From Thermocrinis sp. (GTDB lineage Bacteria; Aquificota; Aquificia; Aquificales; Aquificaceae), in the NCBI GenBank assembly GCA_009903855.1, contig WYEK01000027.1, positions 1 to 54,282 of the forward strand: DNA of 54,282 bases, given 5' to 3'. The notes beneath the pieces were generated by a model. That model was not told where the DNA came from. It saw only the letters and a list, made by a program, of their open reading frames with translations, and ran no database searches. A program made the translations under genes and the position numbers. This document shows positions 23,529 through 31,423 of the stretch, one piece after another. Within the stretch, counting starts at the first letter, position 1. Each line of letters opens with the position of its first letter.

Positions 23529-24365
23529 GTGCGTATTAGGATTGCCCATAGCCCAGATTCAGACGATGCTTTTATGTTCTATCCTCTCACTGCGGGGGTC
23601 ATAGACACGGAAGGTTTAGAGATAGAGCACGTTTTGGCAGATATTGAAACCCTCAATCAACGTGCCCTGGAGGGGACCTACGAAGTTTCTGCGGTTTCTT
23701 TTCATGCATACCCATACATAGCAGACAAATACTTAGTGCTTCCGAGCGGTGGTAGTGTGGGGGATGGCTACGGTCCCTTGGTTGTGGCAAAGGAGGAGTT
23801 AAAGAGCTTGAAGGGGGAAAGGGTCGCAGTGCCGGGGAAATTGACCACCGCCTACTTGGTTTTAAAGCTTTATGAACTGAACTTTGAGCCGGTGGTTATG
23901 CCCTTTGACAAAGTGCTTGACGCAGTGCTTTCGGGGGAGGTAAAGGCGGGCTTGGTGATCCACGAAGGACAACTGAGCTACAAAGATAAGGGACTAAGCA
24001 AGGTGGTTGATTTGGGTGAGTGGTGGAAGGAAAGCTTTGGTTTGCCTTTGCCCTTGGGTGGCAATGTGGTTAGGAAGGACTTGGGAAAGGAGATCATCAA
24101 AAAGATAGAAAGGCTTATGAGAAAGAGCGTAGAGTATGCCTTGTCCCACCCGGAGGAAGCCCTAAAATACGCAAGGGAGTACGCAAGGGACATAAAAGAA
24201 GACACAGAAAAAACAAAAAAATTTGTAAGCATGTATGTGAATGAGAGGACAATAGATTACGGAGAGGATGGCAGGAGGGCGGTGAGGCTACTTTTGAGCC
24301 TTGGCTACCAAAGGGGGATTATAGAGGTCCCTCCACCGGAGGTGATATTTTCCGACGAGGTTTAA
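23529..24365 (+). CDS. mqnD: 1,4-dihydroxy-6-naphthoate synthase (futalosine pathway)
   Basis: Late enzyme of the futalosine route to menaquinone, acting on cyclic dehypoxanthinylfutalosine. The periplasmic-binding-protein-like fold begins with IAHSPDSDDAFMFYPL, typical of MqnD, and has SFHAYPYIADKYLVLPSG and a VIHEGQL segment. Length is 278 residues. GTG is the only sensible start because the conserved region begins at residue 3. It opens a run of genes mqnD-moaA-radA-regulator-kinase. MqnA is a relative, but the SPDSDDAF start favours MqnD. Confidence 0.9.
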   Translation: MRIRIAHSPDSDDAFMFYPLTAGVIDTEGLEIEHVLADIETLNQRALEGTYEVSAVSFHAYPYIADKYLVLPSGGSVGDGYGPLVVAKEELKSLKGERVAVPGKLTTAYLVLKLYELNFEPVVMPFDKVLDAVLSGEVKAGLVIHEGQLSYKDKGLSKVVDLGEWWKESFGLPLPLGGNVVRKDLGKEIIKKIERLMRKSVEYALSHPEEALKYAREYARDIKEDTEKTKKFVSMYVNERTIDYGEDGRRAVRLLLSLGYQRGIIEVPPPEVIFSDEV

Positions 24366-24375
24366 ATTTTAAAGA

Positions 24376-25368
24376 ATGCCCATAGACCAACTTGGAAGAG
24401 AGCTAAAGGACCTGCGAGTATCGGTAACAGACCGGTGCAACTTTAGATGTTGGTTTTGTATGCCAGAGGGGGAACATTATGAGTTCTTCAAAAGGGAAGA
24501 AATTCTGAGCTTTGAAGAGATTGCAAGGGTGGTGCGTATAGTCAAAGGACTTGGGGTTAAAAAGGTAAGGCTTACCGGCGGAGAGCCACTTCTCAGAAGG
24601 CATTTAGAAAAATTAGTAGCCCTCATAAGCCAAGAGGTGGAAGACATAGCTCTTACCACCAACGGCTTTTTGCTAAAGGACAAGCTCCAAGATTTAGCTT
24701 TGGCAGGGTTAAAGAGAGTAACTGTGAGCCTTCCTTCTTTGAGGGACCAGACCCTTTCTAAGCTTGTGGGAAGGGATGTTAAAGTGGGTCAGATTTTAGA
24801 GGGCATACACAGGAGCTTGGAGCTTGGACTTTTGGTCAAGGTCAATGTGTGCGTGGTGAGGGATATAAACGACGATGAAATTTTAGACTTTGTAGAGTTT
24901 TTCAGACCCTTGGGGGTGGAGGTTAGGTTTATAGAGTTTATGGATGTGGGAACTTTAAACGGATGGTCCCTTGAACGGGTCTTTTCTGCCAAGGATATTA
25001 TCAACGCCATCTCCCAAAGGTACAAAGTAAAACCTATCGGAAGGCGAAAGAGGGGAGAAACTGCGGAGAGGTTTATGCTGGAGGATGGCTACAAGTTTGG
25101 GATAATAGCGTCTGTAACACAGCCCTTCTGTGGAGAGTGCAATCGTTTAAGGCTAACCGCAGATGGCAAGCTTTTCACATGCCTTTTTGCAAGCGACGGC
25201 TATGATCTGAAGAGCCTTCTAAGGGGTGGTGCAAGGGACGAGGAAATAAGGGACTTTATAGTGGCCCTTTGGGAAAAAAGAAAGGACAGGTATTCAGAAG
25301 AAAGGCTTGAGCTTTTGGAAAAGGGCATAAAACCCAAAAAAGTGGAGATGCTTAAGCTAGGGGGATGA
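24376..25368 (+). CDS. moaA: GTP 3',8-cyclase
   Basis: Radical SAM enzyme that starts molybdenum cofactor synthesis from GTP. The first 4Fe-4S cluster is bound by C21, C25 and C28 (CNFRCWFC). LTGGEPLLR is the SAM-binding region. The C-terminal cluster cysteines are in PFCGECNRLRLTADG and FTCLF. The protein ends in Gly-Gly, as MoaA requires for catalysis. Length is 330 residues. A 4-nt overlap couples it to radA. Confidence 0.97.
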   Translation: MPIDQLGRELKDLRVSVTDRCNFRCWFCMPEGEHYEFFKREEILSFEEIARVVRIVKGLGVKKVRLTGGEPLLRRHLEKLVALISQEVEDIALTTNGFLLKDKLQDLALAGLKRVTVSLPSLRDQTLSKLVGRDVKVGQILEGIHRSLELGLLVKVNVCVVRDINDDEILDFVEFFRPLGVEVRFIEFMDVGTLNGWSLERVFSAKDIINAISQRYKVKPIGRRKRGETAERFMLEDGYKFGIIASVTQPFCGECNRLRLTADGKLFTCLFASDGYDLKSLLRGGARDEEIRDFIVALWEKRKDRYSEERLELLEKGIKPKKVEMLKLGG

Positions 25369-26696
25369 AGAAGGAAAAGACAGTCTTTGTCTGTCAGGAG
25401 TGCGGATACTCTTCCACCAAGTGGTTTGGAAGGTGTCCTTCTTGCGGTGCTTGGAACAGTATGGTGGAAGAGAGGGAAAGGGTTGCCACCAAGACCCTTG
25501 GTCCTGCCATGACCTACAAGCCCTTGCCTATGTGGGTGGAGGAGGACCTAAAGAGGCTATCTACGGGCTTTGAGCAGATGGACTTAGCCTTGGGTGGAGG
25601 GCTTGTAAAGGGACAGGTTTTGCTGATCGCAGGGGAGCCAGGCATAGGAAAATCTACCCTGCTTTTGCAGTTGGCGGAAAAATACTCAAAGGCTTACGGA
25701 AAGGTGCTGTATGTATCTGGGGAAGAGTCAGGCAGTCAAATAGGAACGAGGGCAAAAAGGCTTAAGGTGGAAGGGGAAAACCTCTACCTTTTGCCCGAGA
25801 CTGAGCTTGAGTATATTTTGGAAACCATCCAAGAACTAAAGCCAAGCCTTTTGGTGGTGGATTCTATACAGACCATTCATTCTTCCCAGTTGGAATCTGC
25901 ACCCGGTTCAGTGGCACAGGTTAGAGAGTGTGCATACAAGCTGGCAGAGTTCTGCAAAAGAAGGGACATCCCACTGTTCATAGTAGGACAGATCACCAAG
26001 GAGGGAAGCATTGCAGGTCCGAAGGTTCTGGAACATCTGGTGGATACAGTCCTTTATTTTGAAGGAGAAAGGTTCAGCTTTTACCGAGTTTTAAAAGTAG
26101 TTAAGAATCGCTTTGGTGCAAGTGGGGAGATGGTAGTTTTTAAGATGACGGAAAGGGGATTGGAGGAGGTGCCCGAGCCCTCAGCCCTATTTTTGCAAGA
26201 GAGAAGGGCAAGCCCGGGCAGTGTGGTATTTCCTCATACGGAGGGCAACAAGCCGGTGCTTTTGGAGGTGCAAGCCTTAGTCATAGACGCCCTGTACACA
26301 ACACCCCAGAGAAGAACTCAGGGCTATGACATAAACCGCCTTGCCCTCATCCTTGCGGTCCTTGAGAAGGAGGCTAAAATATTCACAAGGGATAAGGATG
26401 TCTTTGTGAACGTGGTGGGGGGTATGCAGATCGTGGAGCCTGCGGGGGACCTGGCAGTAGCCTTAGCCATAGCATCCTCCGTGAAAGGAAAAGAGCTGGG
26501 GGATGTGGTGGTCTTTGGAGAGCTGGGCTTGGGTGGAGAGGTCAGGGCGGTGCATTTTCCGGAGATGAGACTAAAAGAGGGCAAACGCTTTGGCTTTAAA
26601 AGGGCAATGGTTCCAAAGGGCAACATCCTTGAGATGGATGATATGGAAATATACGCAGTTTCCCACATAAAAGAAGCCCTTGAGCTTTTGCTATGA
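25365..26696 (+). CDS. radA: DNA repair protein RadA
   Basis: RecA-like DnaB-type helicase that extends D-loops during recombination. The order of domains is standard: zinc finger (C10, C13, C24, C27), Walker A GEPGIGKST (90-98), the RadA motif KNRFG, and a C-terminal Lon-protease-like domain from about residue 270 (NVVGGMQIVEPAGDLAVALA). Length is 443 residues. It overlaps moaA before it and the response regulator after it, each by 4 nt. Confidence 0.97.
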   Translation: MKKEKTVFVCQECGYSSTKWFGRCPSCGAWNSMVEERERVATKTLGPAMTYKPLPMWVEEDLKRLSTGFEQMDLALGGGLVKGQVLLIAGEPGIGKSTLLLQLAEKYSKAYGKVLYVSGEESGSQIGTRAKRLKVEGENLYLLPETELEYILETIQELKPSLLVVDSIQTIHSSQLESAPGSVAQVRECAYKLAEFCKRRDIPLFIVGQITKEGSIAGPKVLEHLVDTVLYFEGERFSFYRVLKVVKNRFGASGEMVVFKMTERGLEEVPEPSALFLQERRASPGSVVFPHTEGNKPVLLEVQALVIDALYTTPQRRTQGYDINRLALILAVLEKEAKIFTRDKDVFVNVVGGMQIVEPAGDLAVALAIASSVKGKELGDVVVFGELGLGGEVRAVHFPEMRLKEGKRFGFKRAMVPKGNILEMDDMEIYAVSHIKEALELLL

Positions 26697-27337
26697 AGGT
26701 GCTTTTGGTGGAAGATGACCGGCTTTTGGGGGAGAGTCTAACAGAGTACTTGCAGTCGGAGGGATTTATTACAGATTGGGTGTATGACCCAAGGGAGGTT
26801 ATGGACCTCTTGGAGGTATCCCGCTACGATGTGATCGTCCTTGACCTGATGATGCCACACATAGGGGGTGAGGAGCTTATAAAGGCTATCAGAGAAAAGG
26901 ACAAAGAAACTTCCATCCTTGTTCTTACCGCCAAGCAAAGGCTTGAAGACAAACGCACCTGTTTTGAGCTTGGGGCGGATGACTATCTAACAAAGCCCTT
27001 TGAGATGGAGGAGCTGACCTTGAGGCTAAAAGCCCTATACAGAAGGAAGAACCCGCAGGATGTGGTGGTTATTGACGAAGTGGAGGTCTGCTTTAGCAAA
27101 GAGATGGTAAAGGTGAAGGGAAAGCCAATTTCTTTGAGCAAAAAGGACTGGCTTGTTTTGAAGTTTTTGGTGGAAAACAGGGGACGCTTTGTCTCCCACG
27201 AAGAGATCCTTAACTATGCATGGGGTGACGAACCGGTGGGGGAAGATGTAGTAAGGGCACGCATAAAGAACCTTAGAAAGTTGCTACCGGAGGGGTTTAT
27301 AAAGACCATGAAGGGAAGGGGATACCGGGTTGGGTGA
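26693..27337 (+). CDS. OmpR/PhoB-family response regulator
   Basis: Transcription factor of 214 residues. The receiver domain has the acidic pocket (D8, D9), phospho-acceptor D51 (VLDLMMP), and Lys in the TKPFE loop. The C-terminal winged helix ends with IKTMKGRGYRVG, typical of the OmpR/PhoB class. Its start overlaps radA by 4 nt and its end overlaps the kinase gene by 8 bp. Targets are unknown. The Pho-box operon upstream is one candidate by proximity only. Confidence 0.93.
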   Translation: MKVLLVEDDRLLGESLTEYLQSEGFITDWVYDPREVMDLLEVSRYDVIVLDLMMPHIGGEELIKAIREKDKETSILVLTAKQRLEDKRTCFELGADDYLTKPFEMEELTLRLKALYRRKNPQDVVVIDEVEVCFSKEMVKVKGKPISLSKKDWLVLKFLVENRGRFVSHEEILNYAWGDEPVGEDVVRARIKNLRKLLPEGFIKTMKGRGYRVG

Positions 27338-28313
27338 AAGGCTAAAGCTTATGCTAATTTTTCTTTCCCTGATCACCGTCGGCTTTATAGCCTTGAACAT
27401 TCTTGTGTTCTTTGAACTAAAAAGAACAGTAGAGGAAGGCATCTACTTTAGGGCATACTCCCATTATCTTCTTTACACCATAAGCAAAAACCATAGGGGA
27501 GATGAATACTTCCTTGTCTCCGAGGAAATTACAACGGGCTTTTCCTTTTCCTTTAGGGACCCTTCCGACCCTTCTAAAAATGTCTATGTGGCTGTGAGGG
27601 AAGAGTATTTAAAGGAGAGCATAAAGCCGAGCCTAAAGAGATTATTCTTTTTTCAGTTTTTGCTGATCTTTTCTTTGATTTTGGTCTATCAGTTGGCTTT
27701 GGACAGGCTTTGGAAAGACGTGGAAGAGGGCAGGGAGTTTGGCAGGTTTTTAATAAAGTCCATAAGCCACAAGCTTGGGAACTTTCTGGCGGTTCAAAAG
27801 ACAAACCTTAACCTTTTGCAAAAAACCAACTCTCCTCAAGCCTTGGGTAGGATGCAAAGGAGTATAAAGAGGCTTGAAAAGGACGTTAGCTTGATCCTCA
27901 GGCTATCGGAGGAAGAACTAAAGCCTGTTAAGGTTTGGGTGGATTTCTGGAGTGTTCTGGAGAATGTGCTTAGCTTTTTTGAGGATGAGATAAAGGAAAA
28001 AAAGTTTATCTTCAGAAAAGGAAAAGATCTTTACCTGCATACGGACGAACGAATTCTGGAGGACGTGCTTTATAACCTCCTCAGCAACGCCATAAAGTAT
28101 TCAAAGAGCTTTGTCCATCTGAGGGTCTCCGTGGGCAAGGACCGAGTGCTCTTCAGCGTGAGAAATGACTTTGTGGAAAATGCAAAAGGAGGCATGGGCT
28201 TGGGGCTAAAGCTTTTGCAGAGGCACGCCCAAAGGATGGACAGTGAGTTATCTATCCGCATAAAAAAACACTACACCGCCCACCTCTGCTTTAGGGAGTT
28301 TAGAGTGATTTAA
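27330..28313 (+). CDS. Sensor histidine kinase
   Basis: Membrane kinase of 327 residues, cognate to the regulator before it. TM1 is about 7-28, a periplasmic sensor about 30-103, TM2 about 104-124. The phospho-acceptor His147 lies in SISHKLGNFLAV, which departs from the usual SHELRTPL. The ATP-binding domain has an N box (LYNLLSNAIKYS) and a G2 loop (GGMGLGLKLL), but the G1 box, normally DxGxG, reads VRNDF. The kinase may still work, as small kinases often have a weak G1, but reduced activity is possible. It begins at TTG 27330; ATG 27351 is an alternative. Confidence 0.85.
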   Translation: MGERLKLMLIFLSLITVGFIALNILVFFELKRTVEEGIYFRAYSHYLLYTISKNHRGDEYFLVSEEITTGFSFSFRDPSDPSKNVYVAVREEYLKESIKPSLKRLFFFQFLLIFSLILVYQLALDRLWKDVEEGREFGRFLIKSISHKLGNFLAVQKTNLNLLQKTNSPQALGRMQRSIKRLEKDVSLILRLSEEELKPVKVWVDFWSVLENVLSFFEDEIKEKKFIFRKGKDLYLHTDERILEDVLYNLLSNAIKYSKSFVHLRVSVGKDRVLFSVRNDFVENAKGGMGLGLKLLQRHAQRMDSELSIRIKKHYTAHLCFREFRVI

Positions 28314-28323
28314 TTCTTTCTTC

Positions 28324-28352
28324 TTGACCTATAACAAAGGATGTAAGATAAT
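28324..28352 (+). promoter_or_regulatory. Sigma-70-type promoter of aroA, leaderless spacing
   Basis: TTGACC (28324-28329), 17-bp spacer, GATAAT (28347-28352). This is the best two-element promoter in the window. The GTG start of aroA comes seven bases after the -10, so transcription should begin at or within a base or two of the start codon. No SD. Confidence 0.65.
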
Positions 28353-28359
28353 CTTTTAA

Positions 28360-29652
28360 GTGAAAAGCGTAAGGAAAGGTCGGTGCCTAAAAGGTGAGCT
28401 AAGGGTTCCCTCTGACAAATCCATTTCCCACAGGGCGGTTATACTGCCAGCTTTGGCGGAGGGAGAAAGCTATGTTCAGGAGTGGCTCTTGTCCAAAGAC
28501 ACTTTGGCAACCCTTAACATAATAAGAGCTTTGGGTGTTAAAGTCCGGCATAAAAATGGTACTTTAAGGATAAAGGGTTCAAACTTTGAGCTTTCGGAAC
28601 CTCAAAGGGTCCTTGACGCAAAGAACTCGGGCACCACAGCCCGGCTCATGCTCGGCGTCTTGGCTACTCAAAGATTTTTTGCGGTCCTCACGGGAGACCA
28701 AAGCTTGAGAAGAAGACCCATGCTCAGGGTGGTGGAACCTCTAAGAAGGATGGGTGCCCACTTAGATGGCAGAGAAGGGGGAGACAAGCTACCCATTGCC
28801 ATAAGGGGCGGAGCGCTAAAGGGTATATCCCTCTTTAACAAAAAGGCATCTGCTCAGGTAAAATCCTGCGTGCTTTTGGCTGGGTTAAGGGCAGAGGGTA
28901 TTACAGAGGTGTATGAGCCCTACCTCTCTCGGGACCACACTGAAAGGCTACTTTCTGCAATGGGTGTAAAGCTCATCTCCTACGATGGAAAGGATGGCAG
29001 GGTTGTAAAGCTGGAGGGAGGGCAGACCTTGAAGGCTACGGAGATCCTTTGTCCCGCGGACCCATCCTCCGCCGCCTTTTTCACTGCGGGCGCGGTCCTA
29101 TTGGAAGGTAGCGAGATTTTGCTTAAAGATGTCCTTGTAAATCCTACAAGGGATGGCTTTTTTAGAAAGCTAAGAGAGATGGGTGCCCATGTGCAGTATG
29201 AAAACCTGAGGGAAATATCCGGCGAGCCCGTTGCAGATGTGTACGTCAAATACTCGGGAGGGCTAAAGGCGGTGGATGTTCATCCTGAAGAGGTGCCAAG
29301 CCTTATTGACGAAATCCCTATACTTGCGGTAGTTATGGCCCACGCACAGGGTGTTTCTACTGTTAGAGGAGCGGGAGAGCTTAGGGTAAAAGAGAGCGAC
29401 CGTATAAAGGCAATCGTGGAGAACCTAAGAAGGATGGGTGCCAAGGTGGAGGAGTATGAGGATGGCTTTTCTATTGAGGGGGGAACTCCCTTACGAGGTG
29501 CCCTCATAAAAACCTACGGAGACCACAGAATAGCCATGAGCTTCACCATCGCTGGGCTTACTGCAGAGGGAGAAACCCAAATAGACGATCCAGAGTGCGT
29601 GGCAGTTTCATACCCTACTTTCTTCCGAGACTTAGAAAGGCTCACATGCTAA
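28360..29652 (+). CDS. aroA: 3-phosphoshikimate 1-carboxyvinyltransferase (EPSP synthase)
   Basis: Sixth step of the shikimate pathway. The family's N-terminal LRVPSDKSISHRAV, the LDAKNSGTTARLMLG phosphoenolpyruvate site and the RVKESDRIKAI motif are present, and KTYGDHRIAMSF near the C-terminus. Length is 430 residues. GTG 28360 is the start by position of the conserved N-terminus. It overlaps ybbR by 7 bp. The other shikimate gene here, aroE, is 8 kb away. Confidence 0.97.
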   Translation: MKSVRKGRCLKGELRVPSDKSISHRAVILPALAEGESYVQEWLLSKDTLATLNIIRALGVKVRHKNGTLRIKGSNFELSEPQRVLDAKNSGTTARLMLGVLATQRFFAVLTGDQSLRRRPMLRVVEPLRRMGAHLDGREGGDKLPIAIRGGALKGISLFNKKASAQVKSCVLLAGLRAEGITEVYEPYLSRDHTERLLSAMGVKLISYDGKDGRVVKLEGGQTLKATEILCPADPSSAAFFTAGAVLLEGSEILLKDVLVNPTRDGFFRKLREMGAHVQYENLREISGEPVADVYVKYSGGLKAVDVHPEEVPSLIDEIPILAVVMAHAQGVSTVRGAGELRVKESDRIKAIVENLRRMGAKVEEYEDGFSIEGGTPLRGALIKTYGDHRIAMSFTIAGLTAEGETQIDDPECVAVSYPTFFRDLERLTC

Positions 29653-30035
29653 GGAAATTTCTTTTTGAAGATATTCAATACAAAGTCGTATCCCTAATTG
29701 TGGGCTTTTTACTGTGGTCTGCGGTAAACTTTGGAACGAGGGCAAGCCTATCTGTGGAAAAAGAGGTAGAGCTGAAAAACGCCCAAAACAACTATGTCTA
29801 CAAGCTATCAAGAAAAAAGGTCAGGATGAAGGTTAGCTTTGTGGAAAGGCTCGTTTCAGAGAGTGCCTTAGAAAACCTACAGCCCTTTGTGGATGTTAGA
29901 GGTTTAAACACCGGAAGGTATTTGTTAAAGGTGGATGTAAGGAACCCTTATAAATTCTTAGTGCTTGTGGATAAAGTGGAGCCGGAAAGGATTGAAGTTA
30001 TTATTCAGGAAGCCCCCCAAAGGGGGGAAAGATAG
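29646..30035 (+). CDS. YbbR-domain membrane-anchored protein
   Basis: A 129-residue protein with one membrane helix (about 14-30, VVSLIVGFLLWSAVNFG) and one YbbR-like beta domain after it. Members of the family (CdaR) regulate the c-di-AMP cyclase CdaA, but usually carry several YbbR repeats and lie next to cdaA, which is not the case here. I chose ATG 29646, 7 bp inside the aroA end, since the longer frame (29595) runs over conserved aroA sequence. A C6-A3-G6 hairpin lies at its 3' end. Confidence 0.8.
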   Translation: MLRKFLFEDIQYKVVSLIVGFLLWSAVNFGTRASLSVEKEVELKNAQNNYVYKLSRKKVRMKVSFVERLVSESALENLQPFVDVRGLNTGRYLLKVDVRNPYKFLVLVDKVEPERIEVIIQEAPQRGER

Positions 30036-30037
30036 TT

Positions 30038-30382
30038 TTATCCGCAGGAGAAGCTGTTTCCGCAACCGCAGGTTCCTGTTACGTTGGGGTTCCTGATGGT
30101 GAATCCACCGCCCATAAAGTCCATAACATAGTCCAGCTCTGCGTTATTTACATAGGGCATGGAGAATTGGTCTATGGCTATCTTGAGCCCGGGGTATTCA
30201 AAGACGAAGTCTGTTTCTTCTATGGTGTCGTCAAAGCCCATGGCATACTGAAAGCCAGAGCATCCGCCGGGAACAACCCTTATCCTGAGGATGGGCTCCT
30301 CTATGTTGTTTTCCTTTGCTATGCGTGTTACCTCCTGAACAGCCCTTTCGGTGGCAAAAAAGTTGTAAGTTACGTTTTGCAT
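30038..30382 (-). CDS. A-type iron-sulfur carrier protein (IscA/ErpA family)
   Basis: Binds and passes on Fe-S clusters or iron to client enzymes. The three conserved cysteines are C41 (GGCSGFQY), C105 and C107 (TCGCGNSF). Length is 114 residues, with the usual HesB fold and a C-terminal SFSCG tail. SD AAGGAGG on the minus strand before ATG 30382. Closely resembles the Aquifex IscA. It is convergent with ybbR and separated by only 2 bp. Confidence 0.95.
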   Translation of the reverse strand: MQNVTYNFFATERAVQEVTRIAKENNIEEPILRIRVVPGGCSGFQYAMGFDDTIEETDFVFEYPGLKIAIDQFSMPYVNNAELDYVMDFMGGGFTIRNPNVTGTCGCGNSFSCG

Positions 30383-30456
30383 GACTTACCTCCTTAAAGG
30401 TTTTATTCTATAAAGAAAAGATAATAGTCCTTTCATAGAATGCAATATGATGGTTA

Positions 30457-31038
30457 TCACCTAATCCCTGCCAAGCTCTCCAGTATGTATCTAAAACTCT
30501 TTGGATCTATAAGCTTTATGCCCACCCGGTCTGCCCACCGATGCAGTCCTTCATCTCCCGTTATCAGGATGGCGTCCAGTTCGTAAGCGAGGAGTAAAAC
30601 ATCCGCATCCTCCTTGCTGTCTATTATGCCCACCCTCAGGGCTTCTCTGTATTTTTCCCTGAGTTTGGTTATTACTTTACCCGTTTCGGTTTCTGTTAGC
30701 CTTCCTGCCTCTCTTGTGTGCTCTTCTGCCACCCTCAAGCCCTTGTTTATTCTGTATCTGACCTCCTCTATGAACTCATACAAAAACTCCGCCGGGATCA
30801 TAAGGTTATATCTCCTTGGGGAACGTATTCGCACCACCAACTCAAACTTGGGCTTTAGCTCTCCAAGGGAGACCATCTTGTTGAACTCTTCATAAACCGA
30901 AAGGGGCATATAAAACTGAGCCTTTGAGTGATAAGCCAAAGAGAGAAAGTTCTCTATGGCACCCATCTGATCCCTTTCAAACTGAGAATAAACATCCGGG
31001 TTTGTAAATACGCTTGTATCAAGCACGAAAATTTCCAT
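30457..31038 (-). CDS. HARP: protein-only RNase P (Aq_880 family)
   Basis: Cuts the 5' leader from precursor tRNAs without an RNA subunit. The 193-residue PIN-domain protein is highly similar in memory to Aquifex Aq_880, including SPRRYNL, FLYEFIEEVRYRINKGLR, AEEHTREA and the C-terminal IKLIDPK. The metal-binding acidic residues are in place: D7 (VLDTS), D140, D144 and D146 (DSKEDADV) and D162 (GDEG). The helical insert that drives oligomerisation and pre-tRNA binding is present. A TATAAT lies 11 bp upstream of ATG and no SD is visible. Aquificales with HARP lack the classical RNase P RNA gene, so this is probably essential. Confidence 0.95.
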   Translation of the reverse strand: MEIFVLDTSVFTNPDVYSQFERDQMGAIENFLSLAYHSKAQFYMPLSVYEEFNKMVSLGELKPKFELVVRIRSPRRYNLMIPAEFLYEFIEEVRYRINKGLRVAEEHTREAGRLTETETGKVITKLREKYREALRVGIIDSKEDADVLLLAYELDAILITGDEGLHRWADRVGIKLIDPKSFRYILESLAGIR

Positions 31039-31102
31039 GTCTGATTAAAATTATACCCGAACCTATGGAAAAATCTATGAGGCGAGGGTTTAAAATAAAA
31101 GC
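31039..31102. promoter_or_regulatory. Divergent promoters of HARP and the 31103 gene
   Basis: For the minus strand, TATAAT (31055-31050) lies 11 bases before the HARP ATG. For the plus strand, TAAAAT (31091-31096) lies six bases before ATG 31103. Neither gene has an SD, so both transcripts would have leaders of only a few bases or none. Confidence 0.4.
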
Positions 31103-31423
31103 ATGCGTTTTTATGGCATTCCATCAGAAGACCGGGCTTTGGAGCTTTTGGCAGGAATGCCCGAGGGAAGGTGGGTGTTTGTGGAGCACTCCACACAAAC
31201 AGAGTTAGATTTAGGGCAGGCAAAGGAAAAACTGAGGGAGATCTTTTTGCTAATAAAGGGCTGGAAGGAGGGCAACAAACACATTCCGCAAACTACTACC
31301 TTTATTTTTGTGCATACGCCCGATCAGCCCAAGCACTTTAAGATCTATGACCTTTCTTCCCTTGGCTGTAGTGTCAGTCTCAACCCGCCAAGGTGGGAAT
31401 GCTATCTCCTTGAGAACAAATAA
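31103..31423 (+). CDS. Conserved-looking small protein of unknown function
   Basis: I do not recognise this 106-residue product. It is soluble, mixed alpha/beta, with a central FIFVHTPDQPKHFKIYDL segment and two late Cys (SLGCSV, WECYL); no domain can be named. It is divergent from HARP and its last 22 bp overlap the convergent MFS gene. A TAAAAT six bases before ATG supports transcription. The coding sense has codon use like the neighbours, so I take it as real. Confidence 0.6.
   Translation: MRFYGIPSEDRALELLAGMPEGRWVFVEHSTQTELDLGQAKEKLREIFLLIKGWKEGNKHIPQTTTFIFVHTPDQPKHFKIYDLSSLGCSVSLNPPRWECYLLENK

Noticed and set aside
29595..29645. Upstream extension of the YbbR-domain gene
   Set aside because: It runs over conserved aroA codons; ATG 29646 starts just before the membrane helix.
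30012..30040. C6-A3-G6 hairpin between ybbR and the A-type carrier gene as a terminator
   Set aside because: The stem is strong, but no T run follows on either strand, and it overlaps the ybbR coding end.
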